Positions 18,426 to 26,320 of a stretch of DNA of 64,000 nt are shown in pieces (the stretch's first letter is position 1; each line of letters starts with the position of its first letter). Under the pieces are notes generated by a model. The model did no database searches. It saw nothing but the letters and a program-made list of their open reading frames with translations, and had not been told where the DNA came from. This DNA comes from FEN-1297 sp021817845 (GTDB lineage Bacteria > Bacteroidota > Ignavibacteria > Ignavibacteriales > Ignavibacteriaceae). The stretch lies in the NCBI GenBank assembly GCA_021817845.1, contig JAKAFW010000003.1, forward strand, positions 1-64,000, read 5' to 3'. The translations under genes were made by a program, and so were the position numbers.

Positions 18426-19288
18426 TGCGGCTTTTGGTATACAAAAATTTTACTTGAAGTGAGAATGTAGAGTTTATCATTAAAAATTAGACTGCTTACT
18501 ATTTCTTTTACTTCATCGTTCCCGCTAAAATCAATTTTTGTAAGCGATAAATTAGGCGAATTTAAATTTGAATAATAAACCACTGTCCGAGAATTGATTA
18601 TAAGATTTTCAAAAATTATCCTAATGCTTTTGAAATTATTATCCTCATTTAGAATGCTAAGCCCATTGCCGTATTGGTCAAAAACAACGATTCTTTTTTT
18701 ATCAACCACAAAAATATTCCCATTTGGTGCTACTGCTAAACTTAATGGATCAGTAAGAGAATAATTACCGGCATCATATCCTCCAAAATTTTGTATATAA
18801 TTTCCGAATAAGTCGAACTTAATTAATCGCTTATTTTCCGAATCAAGGATATACAAATCGCCTTGCTGCGACACAGAACAACCGAGCGGATAACCAAATC
18901 GCATACTTTTATCTTCGTTATCGTGTGTATAAAGCTGTGAAACAAAATTCAAATCCTTATCAAACCTCTCAACCCTATTATTATTCTTATCGCATACATA
19001 AACCGAAAGGGGAGTGGCAAAAACATCAGATGGGTTATCAAACAAACCGCTATCCCAGCCATAACCACCGGCATCTTTTAAAACATTTCCAAGTGTATCA
19101 ATTTTGTAAATTTCATCTGTGCTGGAATCTGTAACATAAAAAATTCCCCCTGAAGTTATTGAAAAGGATGTAGCGTTCTTAAAATTTCCGATTGATGATT
19201 GATACAAATATCCTTGTGCAATTGTTCTTCCTGTTGGAATGAAAAGCAGAAGCCAAATAAAAAATAGTATTGTATTTCTTTTACTCAT
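18422..19288 (-). CDS. Secreted NHL-repeat beta-propeller protein
   Basis: This 288-residue protein has a signal peptide (ILFFIWLLLFIPTGRTIAQG) and repeated NHL-like strands such as PLSLAVAPNGNIFVVDKK, PLGCSVSQQGDLYILD and NPSDVFATPLSVYVCDKNNNR. These form five or six blades of a beta-propeller, used elsewhere for protein or ligand binding. No enzymatic motif is visible. It heads the minus-strand cluster with three membrane proteins. A role in an envelope complex is possible but not shown. Confidence 0.82.
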   Translation of the reverse strand: MSKRNTILFFIWLLLFIPTGRTIAQGYLYQSSIGNFKNATSFSITSGGIFYVTDSSTDEIYKIDTLGNVLKDAGGYGWDSGLFDNPSDVFATPLSVYVCDKNNNRVERFDKDLNFVSQLYTHDNEDKSMRFGYPLGCSVSQQGDLYILDSENKRLIKFDLFGNYIQNFGGYDAGNYSLTDPLSLAVAPNGNIFVVDKKRIVVFDQYGNGLSILNEDNNFKSIRIIFENLIINSRTVVYYSNLNSPNLSLTKIDFSGNDEVKEIVSSLIFNDKLYILTSSKIFVYQKPQ

Positions 19289-19435
19289 TAAAATTAGAAG
19301 ATAATAATTTTCTGATTGATAAGTATTTATTCAAAAATACGCTTAGCAAACTTAAAGCGAAATATAAAATTATTTGAACTAAATATACTGATATAATTTT
19401 GAAATTAAATTAATGAGCTGTAATTTTACAATGTT

Positions 19436-19508
19436 TGCCTCATGGTGTAATTGGCAACACGTCTGACTCTGGATCAGAAGAGTCCAGGTTCGAGCCCTGG
19501 TGAGGCAG
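19436..19508 (+). tRNA. tRNA-Gln (anticodon CUG)
   Basis: A complete cloverleaf is visible. The acceptor stem is TGCCTCA / TGAGGCA (19436-19442 and 19501-19507) with G as discriminator, and the U1-A72 pair is typical of tRNA-Gln. The anticodon stem is TCTGA / TCAGA around the loop CTCTGGA, giving anticodon CUG, and the T arm is CCAGG-TTCGAGC-CCTGG. The 3' CCA is not encoded. Confidence 0.95.
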
Positions 19509-19539
19509 CTAATTCCAGTTGAAATCTTATCGCAATTCA

Positions 19540-19562
19540 AAGACAATCTGTTGGATTGTCTT
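19540..19562. terminator. Hairpin downstream of tRNA-Gln, possible terminator
   Basis: A perfect 9-bp stem AAGACAATC / GATTGTCTT with a five-base loop lies 31 bases after the tRNA gene. There is no clear T run after it, so it may act as a processing or weak termination signal rather than a classic terminator. Confidence 0.4.
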
Positions 19563-19754
19563 CAATGTGCTTGGGACATCACAAATTCCAAGAATAAAAC
19601 CTACTTTCGCTCTTCTTTTTTCCGGTATACAAAGGATTCAAAAGCGGTAATTTTTTTTCGATAATTGACTATTGATGATATATAGTAGATTAACGCAGTT
19701 TGCACCGGGTCAATTTCGATATTTTTATTTGCCTTAAAATATTTTACTATATTA

Positions 19755-19840
19755 TTGCGGTATAAATCTTTGTTTTTGTGCCAAGATATTTCATTTGCTT
19801 TTTTCCTAAACTTGCGGCTTTTCGCATCATGTATTACATA
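19755..19840. repeat. Dispersed repeat copy 2 (modules A and C)
   Basis: Within the 377-base gap between tRNA-Gln and the kinase gene, module A occurs at 19755-19792 (TTGCGGTATAAATCTTTGTT start) and module C at 19811-19840 (CTTGCGGCTTTTCGCATCAT core). They match copies at 8697-8795 and 22890-23125. A 104-codon minus-strand frame (19601-19915) runs across it but overlaps the kinase start, and I do not consider it a gene. The rest of the gap shows nothing I can name. Confidence 0.55.
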
Positions 19841-19885
19841 GTTTTTAATTTTTAAGCTGAACTGAAATAGAGAAAATACTATAAA

Positions 19886-22246
19886 ATGAATAATGCCAAC
19901 TCCAAATCCTTTCATTCCAAAAACATCGACCTATATTTCGTTATTTTGATTTTATTCTTTCTAACCCATTTAGTAAACGCGGAAGGAAATCATAAGTTAA
20001 ATATTATATCAATTCATGCTGCGAAGGCTGATACGAATAATGATTACATCCCGGATTTACTAGGAAAGGAAGTAAAGGTCGCCGGAAGAGTTAGTTTTCC
20101 GTCTAAAATCCTCAGTTCATTATTTTTAGAAGCATACATTCAGGATTCATCAGGTGGAATATTTCTCTTTTCAAAAAATAATAGATACGATCTGGAACTT
20201 GGAGATAGCATAATTGCTAATGGACGTTTAGGACAATATATGGGGCAAGTGGAGTTAGATGATCCCAATGTCCGAATCATTAAATCTGCTATAAAGCAAA
20301 TTCCCCAGCCTCTTTCAATTTCATTAAATAAAAATAATGCGGAATCTTATCAAGGTATGTTGGTAAAAGTGGAAGTCAGAGTAATAAATAAAATGTCTAA
20401 TAACGGAGGTAGTTCGCTTTCTGTGGTGGAGCGAAACGGAAGTGATTTCCTTTTTTCAATTTTTACTTCTAAGTATTCTGCGGACAATAATATATTAGAT
20501 GGGATTAATATCGGAGATATTATAGAAGTTACCGGTGTTTTAGGTAAATATGATGGCGAAATGAAGCCAAATTCTTTTTATCAAATTTATCCCAGATATG
20601 CTTCGGATATTGTAGAAGAAAGAGGCAAAACATTCTTCCTTATTAATTATATAATTGGTTTGGTGGGTATTCTAATTATTGTTTTGTTATGGGTCATCTC
20701 TTTAAAGATTCAAGTAAAAAAAAGAACTAAAAAGCTCTCTGAATCGGAAGAAAAATTCAGAATGCTAGCCGAATCTGTCTCTTATTTAATAATAATCTTT
20801 GACGAAAACGGTTTTTTGTATACTAATCCCGCAACTGAGATAATAACTGGCTATTCATCTGGGGAACTAAAGGGGAAAAAATTCTGGGACTTAATGCATC
20901 CCGAGAACAAAGAAATTGTCAAGGAAAGAGGATTAGCAAGTATTTCCGGAGAAAAGGTACTGGCTAATTACGAAATAAAGATTCTGACAAAAAATGATGA
21001 AATAAAATGGCTTGATTATTCTGCTGCATTAATAAAATATAAAGATAAAAATGCATTAATCGGTACAGCTTACGATATTACCGAAAAGCATAACATTATG
21101 AAGGAATTAAAAAAGTTCTCTTATGCAATAGAACAAAGCCCTTTGTCAATTATTATTACGAATACGAAGGGTGATATCGAGTATGTTAATCCAAAGTTTT
21201 CACAAATTACCGGATATAATTTTGATGAAGTAATCGGCAAAAATTCCAGATTTTTAAAATCAGGTGAAACTCCCGCGACAGTCTATAAGGAGTTGTGGGA
21301 TTCAATTATTTCAGGAAAAGAATGGCACGGTGAGTTTAAGGATAAAAAGAAAAGTGGAGAATTTTTCTGGGAGTCTGTTTCAATTTCTCCGGTCAAGAAT
21401 GAACTCAACGAAATAACAAACTATCTTGCTATTAAAGAAGATATTACTCAAAAAAAGTTTATAGAAAATGAATTAATTATTGCTAAAGATAAAGCGGAGG
21501 AAATGAACAGAATAAAATCTAACTTCCTTGCAAATATGAGCCACGAACTTAGAACCCCTATGAACGGAATTCTTGGGCTTTCAGATCATTTAGAGCTTAC
21601 TTTGAAAGAAAATGAAGAAAAAGAAATCGCCCACATGATTAATAAAAGCGGAAAACGTTTAATGGAAACGTTAAACCAGTTATTAGATTTAGCCCGCATT
21701 GAAGCAGAAAAACAAGATGTCCATTTAGAGCCAACGTTAATTGCTTTCAAAATAAATGATGTAATAAATCTTTTTAAAATAAATGCGCTTAAGAAAAATG
21801 TGACACTTCATTTTATTGATGAATACCCTGGCGTCACATTACTTGTTGACGATTCTATAATTACTCAGGTGCTGAATAATCTAATAAATAATGCTATTAA
21901 ATATACCGAAAAGGGAAGCGTGACTGTCAAATTAAGAAAAAAGATTATGGAAGGAAACGATTCTGTTATTATCGAGATTATCGATACAGGGATAGGAATT
22001 CCTAAGGAATTATTAGATACAATATTTGAAGAGTTTAGACAAGCAAGCGAAGGGTGGGGGCGAAAATTTGAAGGCACCGGACTTGGCTTAACACTGACAA
22101 AAAAGTTTGTCGGATTAATGGGTGGTACAATTGCAGTTGATAGTATCCCCGGAAAAAGTTCGATATTTACTCTAACTTTCAAAACTTACTCTGCTCCAAC
22201 AGATAACCCTAATCAAGTAATCGATACTATTGCGGTAATTATGTGA
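19886..22246 (+). CDS. Sensor histidine kinase with periplasmic OB-fold-like sensor and two PAS domains
   Basis: This 786-residue kinase has an N-terminal membrane/signal segment (YFVILILFFLTHLVNA) and a periplasmic region of about 215 residues. That region reads as two OB-fold-like units: a strand with GKEVKVAGRVSFPS and QDSSGGIFLF, then GMLVKVEVRVINK and GDIIEVTGVLGKYDG. A second membrane helix lies near residue 250-272, followed by two PAS domains, a HisKA domain with the phospho-accepting His553 in MSHELRTPMNG, and an HATPase domain with NNLINNAIKYTEKG, DTGIGIPKE and GTGLGL. It overlaps the response-regulator gene by four bases. OB-like folds of this type bind nucleic acids or small ligands in other proteins; the signal sensed here is unknown. 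Confidence 0.92.
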   Translation: MNNANSKSFHSKNIDLYFVILILFFLTHLVNAEGNHKLNIISIHAAKADTNNDYIPDLLGKEVKVAGRVSFPSKILSSLFLEAYIQDSSGGIFLFSKNNRYDLELGDSIIANGRLGQYMGQVELDDPNVRIIKSAIKQIPQPLSISLNKNNAESYQGMLVKVEVRVINKMSNNGGSSLSVVERNGSDFLFSIFTSKYSADNNILDGINIGDIIEVTGVLGKYDGEMKPNSFYQIYPRYASDIVEERGKTFFLINYIIGLVGILIIVLLWVISLKIQVKKRTKKLSESEEKFRMLAESVSYLIIIFDENGFLYTNPATEIITGYSSGELKGKKFWDLMHPENKEIVKERGLASISGEKVLANYEIKILTKNDEIKWLDYSAALIKYKDKNALIGTAYDITEKHNIMKELKKFSYAIEQSPLSIIITNTKGDIEYVNPKFSQITGYNFDEVIGKNSRFLKSGETPATVYKELWDSIISGKEWHGEFKDKKKSGEFFWESVSISPVKNELNEITNYLAIKEDITQKKFIENELIIAKDKAEEMNRIKSNFLANMSHELRTPMNGILGLSDHLELTLKENEEKEIAHMINKSGKRLMETLNQLLDLARIEAEKQDVHLEPTLIAFKINDVINLFKINALKKNVTLHFIDEYPGVTLLVDDSIITQVLNNLINNAIKYTEKGSVTVKLRKKIMEGNDSVIIEIIDTGIGIPKELLDTIFEEFRQASEGWGRKFEGTGLGLTLTKKFVGLMGGTIAVDSIPGKSSIFTLTFKTYSAPTDNPNQVIDTIAVIM

Positions 22247-22629
22247 ATGAAAAAATTACACTTCCTTTAATCCTTTTAGTTGAAGACGATGATAGCACAA
22301 AATTAGTTTCAAGATTATTTCTGAAAGATTATTGTGTAATGGAGTTCGCCGGTAGCGGAGAAGAAGCGATAAATATGGTTGAAAAGACGAAATATCAAGC
22401 AATATTTATGGACATAAATATGAAAGGTATGGGAGGGGTCGAGGCAGCGAAAAGAATTAAAAAAATGAAAAATAAATCCCACATACCTATAGTAGCCTTT
22501 ACGGCTTTTGCTATGAAAGGAGATAAAGAAAGATTTATGAATGAGGGATTTGACTACTATATCTCTAAACCATTCACTAAAGAAGATTTAATTAAGCTCT
22601 ATAATTCTATTATGAGTGTTAATTCATAG
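22243..22629 (+). CDS. Single-domain response regulator
   Basis: This 128-residue protein is a CheY-like receiver with the acidic pocket (LVEDDDS), the phospho-acceptor Asp in AIFMDINMKGM, the Thr/Ser switch in VAFTAF and the conserved Lys in ISKPFTKEDL. There is no output domain, so it must act through protein contact or as a phosphotransfer intermediate. It starts at GTG 22243, overlapping the kinase stop by four bases, and is almost surely the kinase's partner. The final helix is complete, so it is not a truncated transcription factor. Confidence 0.92.
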   Translation: MNEKITLPLILLVEDDDSTKLVSRLFLKDYCVMEFAGSGEEAINMVEKTKYQAIFMDINMKGMGGVEAAKRIKKMKNKSHIPIVAFTAFAMKGDKERFMNEGFDYYISKPFTKEDLIKLYNSIMSVNS

Positions 22630-22889
22630 CGGCAAGCAGCAAGTAAATAGTAATAAGTCTCAAAAAATATTTGGTTAGTTCTATTTAACCCATTTCAGTT
22701 TCGAGGAAGTAATATTTCCTGGAGTGTTTAGAATAAACTGTAGACATTTCTACTCCCTAATTTGTTTAAATGCATCATTACATATTTCATCGGTAGCTGA
22801 ACATCTTCAAAAATTTGATAAGAATAATTCTAATAAACTCAAAGAAAATGGATTTAGTTTTGAGTTAAAAAATGTAAGACGAATATATT

Positions 22890-23125
22890 ATTACCGTTTG
22901 AGTTTTTGTTTTTATGTCAATCCTGTCCGCTCTCCAGCGAAATATTCCCTTTGCTTTTTTCTTGAACTTGATCTTAAACTTGAACTTGAACTTGAACTAG
23001 CTCTTTAGCGCGCTGTAGTATGGACGTCTAATTTTTCGCTTTTTAAATAGAAATATGTCCCGAAAGCTTTCGGGATTCCATCATAGATCTCCAATTGCGG
23101 CTTGTTGCCCCATGTTTTAATTCAC
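22890..23125. repeat. Dispersed repeat copy 3 (modules A, B and C) with an 18-bp palindrome
   Basis: This 517-base intergenic region (22630-23146) carries module A at 22890-22927 and module B at about 22949-23023, including four tandem CTTGAA-type hexamers. An 18-bp perfect palindrome TCCCGAAAGCTTTCGGGA lies at 23058-23075 and module C at about 23093-23125. The 94-codon plus-strand frame at 22724-23008 reads the CTTGAA tandem as Leu-Glu repeats and is not a credible gene. Two other copies (near 8.7 and 19.8 kb) have A and C only. Confidence 0.6.
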
Positions 23126-23146
23126 ATTTGCAGTTGATTTGTCCAA

Positions 23147-24190
23147 TCACGAAACCTTAGAGTAATCGGAGTTCACCGGTTTTCTCTTTATTTCGTTATT
23201 CCGAAAAGCTTTTCCAGAAGAATATAAATTATAAAAAAACTTGCTGCGAACTAAAGTTGTCATATTACTAAATGAGGCAGCTTTTACAAATGTAGTTAAA
23301 TTTAACTTTGGTTTGCCGCAAGTATATACTTCTTGCCATTCTGGTTCAAATTTGTTTTTAAAGTTGTAAAGACCCAGATAATTATATGCAAATTTTAATC
23401 TTCTGCCAGTAAAATTTATTAAAAATTCTTTTGTCAATTTCGGGCTATCATAAATTATATATGGAACTTCACCTAAGCTCCAAGAAATAAACCCTTCTTG
23501 CTTTATTTTACCAAAAATTGAATAAATCAAAGCTTCCATTGTACCTTTTGTAGCCATTTTTGATCTTAAGATTAGGTCGGTAATTACTTTTTCTTTATCC
23601 ATAATCCTAACTGTTATTGCACCTAACCATGCACCGTTTTCGCTTTCAAATACAAATAGCCTATTTGAAGGCAAAAGAATATCATTGTATAAATATTTTA
23701 GCTGTGGTTCATTACTGTGCGTGCACTCCGATTTGAATTCTTCTAACTTATCGCGAATTTTGTCGGAATAGGGAACCTCTATAATATTGCCGTGCTTAAA
23801 TCCGATTCTAATAATTTCTTTTAATGATTTATTTCTAAAGTGAGCGTAGTCCAAATTCAAAATAGCTTCTTTACCTGTTTTCATTATTTCAAATTTATTT
23901 TTTTTAAGAAAGGGGATTAGAGATGAGTTGCACCCGGTTATAAAGATAGAAATATTATTTAAAAAAATATTGTTATAAGAATTAAGCGCTTCTATATCAA
24001 ATTTAGCTTGTGGATTATTTATCCAAATAAAATTTCTATTTTTCTCAAACCATTTTCTTAATCCCATTTTATTTTTCCAAAACATTATACGGCTATTGCT
24101 TTTCAAAATAAAAGCATCAAGATTTTCGCCTATCCCTAATTGATATGAAATAGATTGGGTATATGATAAAATTCCGGAATAATTTTTCAC
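23147..24190 (-). CDS. DUF2156 / LPG-synthase C-terminal-like acyltransferase-fold protein
   Basis: This 347-residue protein matches the DUF2156 (phosphatidylglycerol lysyltransferase C-terminal) fold, a tandem GNAT-like structure. The C-terminal part has the typical AYNYLGLYNFKNKFEPEWQE, and the first third contains a conserved hydrophobic strand set. In MprF-type proteins this domain transfers amino acids from tRNA to lipids and sits after a membrane flippase. Here there is no membrane region, as in stand-alone DUF2156 proteins, whose substrate is unknown. The gene is transcribed alone, and the GIY-YIG and glycosyltransferase genes beyond it face the other way. Confidence 0.78.
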   Translation of the reverse strand: MKNYSGILSYTQSISYQLGIGENLDAFILKSNSRIMFWKNKMGLRKWFEKNRNFIWINNPQAKFDIEALNSYNNIFLNNISIFITGCNSSLIPFLKKNKFEIMKTGKEAILNLDYAHFRNKSLKEIIRIGFKHGNIIEVPYSDKIRDKLEEFKSECTHSNEPQLKYLYNDILLPSNRLFVFESENGAWLGAITVRIMDKEKVITDLILRSKMATKGTMEALIYSIFGKIKQEGFISWSLGEVPYIIYDSPKLTKEFLINFTGRRLKFAYNYLGLYNFKNKFEPEWQEVYTCGKPKLNLTTFVKAASFSNMTTLVRSKFFYNLYSSGKAFRNNEIKRKPVNSDYSKVS

Positions 24191-24275
24191 TCTATAATTC
24201 TAAATGCCTAATAATATTTTGAATAAAGGTAACGATTAAGTGAGATAAAGATTTTGATAATGAACACCAAAAAAT

Positions 24276-24398
24276 ATGGTTGATAATTTATTATATTTAG
24301 AGCAATATTATTATCATATCGATAAAAGATCTAATATTCTTCGAGAATCAGGGAAAATAGAACGAATTGAAGAATACGAACCGAAAATCTTAAACTAA
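24276..24398 (+). CDS. Possible small protein, 40 residues
   Basis: The 306-base gap before the GIY-YIG gene holds a short ATG-to-TAA frame coding for 40 residues with a hydrophilic, helix-prone character (LYLEQYYYHIDKRSNIL, then RIEEYEPKILN). There is no clear ribosome site, and I recognise no family. It may be a genuine small protein, a remnant or chance. The rest of the gap shows nothing. Confidence 0.25.
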   Translation: MVDNLLYLEQYYYHIDKRSNILRESGKIERIEEYEPKILN

Positions 24399-24496
24399 TA
24401 TTTTAGAAAGAATAAAATTGTTAAGCTATCGGTACAATTCCGGATTTGTTTATTATTAGAGTTAAGATATTATTTGAATGAATTTAGGAGATAAAA

Positions 24497-24820
24497 ATGA
24501 TTAATAAATCTGAAATTAGAAAAAATTATAAGAGAACATTAAATCTCATGGGAGTTTACCATGTAAAAAATTTAGTCAACGGGAAAATATTTATTGGCAG
24601 CAGCAAAAACATTCCGGCAAGATTAAACCGGCACAAATTCGAGCTGAAGTTCGGAAGCGAAAATATTGCTGAACTACAAAATGATTATAACAAGTTTGGG
24701 GAGGAAAAATTTTTATACGAGATTCTCGATGAGCTGAAGCCCAAAGAAGATCCTGAATACAATTATACCGAAGATATTGCTGTGCTTGAACTTGACCTTG
24801 AGCATGAACTTGCGTATTAG
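24497..24820 (+). CDS. GIY-YIG nuclease-family protein with an altered C-terminus
   Basis: This 107-residue protein has the GIY-YIG core in variant form: GVYHVKN near residue 19 and IFIGSS near residue 31, followed by the conserved Arg/His region (ARLNRHKFEL) and a FGEEKFLYEIL helix. The family includes small nucleases of unknown target common in Bacteroidota. In relatives I know, the C-terminus continues as a helix of the type LEE.WLE.L. Here it ends VLELDLEHELAY, and exactly this stretch (24783-24829) is a copy of repeat module B found in intergenic DNA elsewhere. It may therefore have lost its original C-terminus. An ATG with a weak AGGAG site supports the start. Confidence 0.75.
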   Translation: MINKSEIRKNYKRTLNLMGVYHVKNLVNGKIFIGSSKNIPARLNRHKFELKFGSENIAELQNDYNKFGEEKFLYEILDELKPKEDPEYNYTEDIAVLELDLEHELAY

Positions 24821-24829
24821 CGTGCTATG
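24783..24829. repeat. Repeat module B at the 3' end of the GIY-YIG gene
   Basis: This is a copy of module B (TGCTTGAACTTGACCTTGAG start, ending in GCGTGCTATGATATCC), related to 9726-9777 and 22949-23023. It spans the last codons and stop of the GIY-YIG gene. Confidence 0.55.
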
Positions 24830-24877
24830 ATATCCAAAAATACCTTTTTACAAAATAATCATGATAGATAAATAATT

Positions 24878-25834
24878 TTGATTTCAGCTATCTGTCCGAC
24901 ATACAACGAAGCTAATTATATCAAGGAGGTAGTTGAATTCTTTGTCTCTTCAAAACCTTTAGATAAAGAACTTCTAATAATCGACGGCGGTTCTTCAGAT
25001 AGTACACGAGAAATTGTTAAGGAGTTTTTAACTTACCACAAAAATATCTTTTTGATAGACAATCCAGGAAAGTATGTCTCTTTTGCATTGAATATAGGGA
25101 TACAAAAAGCAAGAGGCGAAATTATTGTTAGGCTTGATGCACATACAAAATATTCGTCAAACTATTTTGAAAAAATAATTGAGTCTTTTATAAAATCTAA
25201 TGCAGATATTGTCGGTGGCCCTTACCTGACAATTTATAGAAACAATTTCCAAAATGCCGTTGCTAAGGCAATTTCAAATCCTTTCGGAATCGGAGATAGC
25301 AAAGCTCATGACCCAAATTATGAAGGCTATGTTGATAGTGTTCCGTATGGCGCTTTCAAAAAAAATATCTTTGATAAAACAGGCTTATTTGACGAGAGAT
25401 TAATCCGAAATCAGGATGACGAATTTAACTATCGCGCCAATAGCTTGGGGAAAAAAGTCTATCTAAATCCCGACATCAAATTATGGTATTACCCGCGAGA
25501 TAGTATTTGGGGATTGTTCAAGCAATATTTCCAATATGGTTTTTACAAACCGTTAGTACTTAAAAAAATAAACAGGGGTATTAAGGTGCGCCATTTAATT
25601 CCTGGATTATTTGTATTGTATTTATTTCTTCTTCCTCTCTATACAATTTTGAATTGGATATTTATCCCATTAATTGTTTATATAGTTCTCTTACTTTTTA
25701 CCTCAGGAATTACAAAAGAAAATTTCAAAGTAAAAATATATTCTCTAATTGTTTTTCCTGTTATTCATCTTTCATATGGATTTGGTTTTTTATTAGGTTT
25801 AAAAAATTCAGCGAAAAAGGTCTCTTCAAAATAA
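24878..25834 (+). CDS. Family 2 glycosyltransferase
   Basis: This 318-residue protein begins with the GT-A nucleotide-sugar-binding strand SAICPTYNEANYI, has a DGGSSD loop near residue 38, a DAHT metal-binding site near residue 88, and the acceptor-region acidic motif NQDDEFNYRA near 184. C-terminal membrane segments follow (two to three helices after about residue 235). The layout resembles ExoA-type succinoglycan glycosyltransferases that act at the inner membrane face. The start is TTG at 24878. It begins the surface-polysaccharide cluster, although about 490 bases separate it from the next gene. Confidence 0.88.
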   Translation: MISAICPTYNEANYIKEVVEFFVSSKPLDKELLIIDGGSSDSTREIVKEFLTYHKNIFLIDNPGKYVSFALNIGIQKARGEIIVRLDAHTKYSSNYFEKIIESFIKSNADIVGGPYLTIYRNNFQNAVAKAISNPFGIGDSKAHDPNYEGYVDSVPYGAFKKNIFDKTGLFDERLIRNQDDEFNYRANSLGKKVYLNPDIKLWYYPRDSIWGLFKQYFQYGFYKPLVLKKINRGIKVRHLIPGLFVLYLFLLPLYTILNWIFIPLIVYIVLLLFTSGITKENFKVKIYSLIVFPVIHLSYGFGFLLGLKNSAKKVSSK

Positions 25835-26320
25835 TCTTGCCAATGATAATAGCACTAAATCACAATTTATTTTAAATGAACAATACTGTATTGCTTACTG
25901 CAATAAATATTTCTTTAAGCAATAGTAGATCCTTAGGAAAAGGTTTGTTCCAATAGTTCTATTCTAATCTAAATTTGTTCTAAATATTTAGTCAAATTTT
26001 CAAGAGAGAGAATGAATTCTTGTTAATATTTGTCTGTTTTGAGAATGTCATAAGATCTCTTTAATTCTTTGATAATAGATTCTTGAGTTTTTCTCAGCTC
26101 ACTTGATATTATTTCAATTATTGTTTCAAAATTAAACAAAACCGCACATAGTTTTAAAAAAATAAACGATTTCTAATTAGCATATAAAATAGTATAGAAA
26201 CACAGATTCCAATGTTTCGGCATTATATTTGTTTGTCTTGATATGTCATTTTATTCATTAAATTATAACAATTTAGTCGGAATTATTCGGCAAACGAAAA
26301 ATTTATTATCAGTAAAAATT
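25835..26320. other. Intergenic region with a possible small minus-strand frame
   Basis: About 490 AT-rich bases lie between the glycosyltransferase and the DegT gene. On the minus strand, 26023-26139 encodes a possible 38-residue helical peptide (TTG start; SSELRKTQESIIKEL core) without a visible ribosome site. It could be a gene remnant. I see no terminator or promoter I can defend here. Confidence 0.3.

Noticed and set aside
19601..19915. A 104-codon minus-strand frame
   Set aside because: It overlaps the kinase start and spans repeat modules A and C. Composition is Lys/Asn-rich as expected of AT-rich noise, and no family is recognised.
22724..23008. A 94-codon plus-strand frame
   Set aside because: It reads through modules A and B of the dispersed repeat, and its C-terminus is only the translated CTTGAA tandem. 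There is no family similarity or ribosome site.
26243..26320. Upstream start for the DegT aminotransferase
   Set aside because: The extra 26 residues do not fit the family, which begins near IPFHKP. The ATG at 26321 is preferred.
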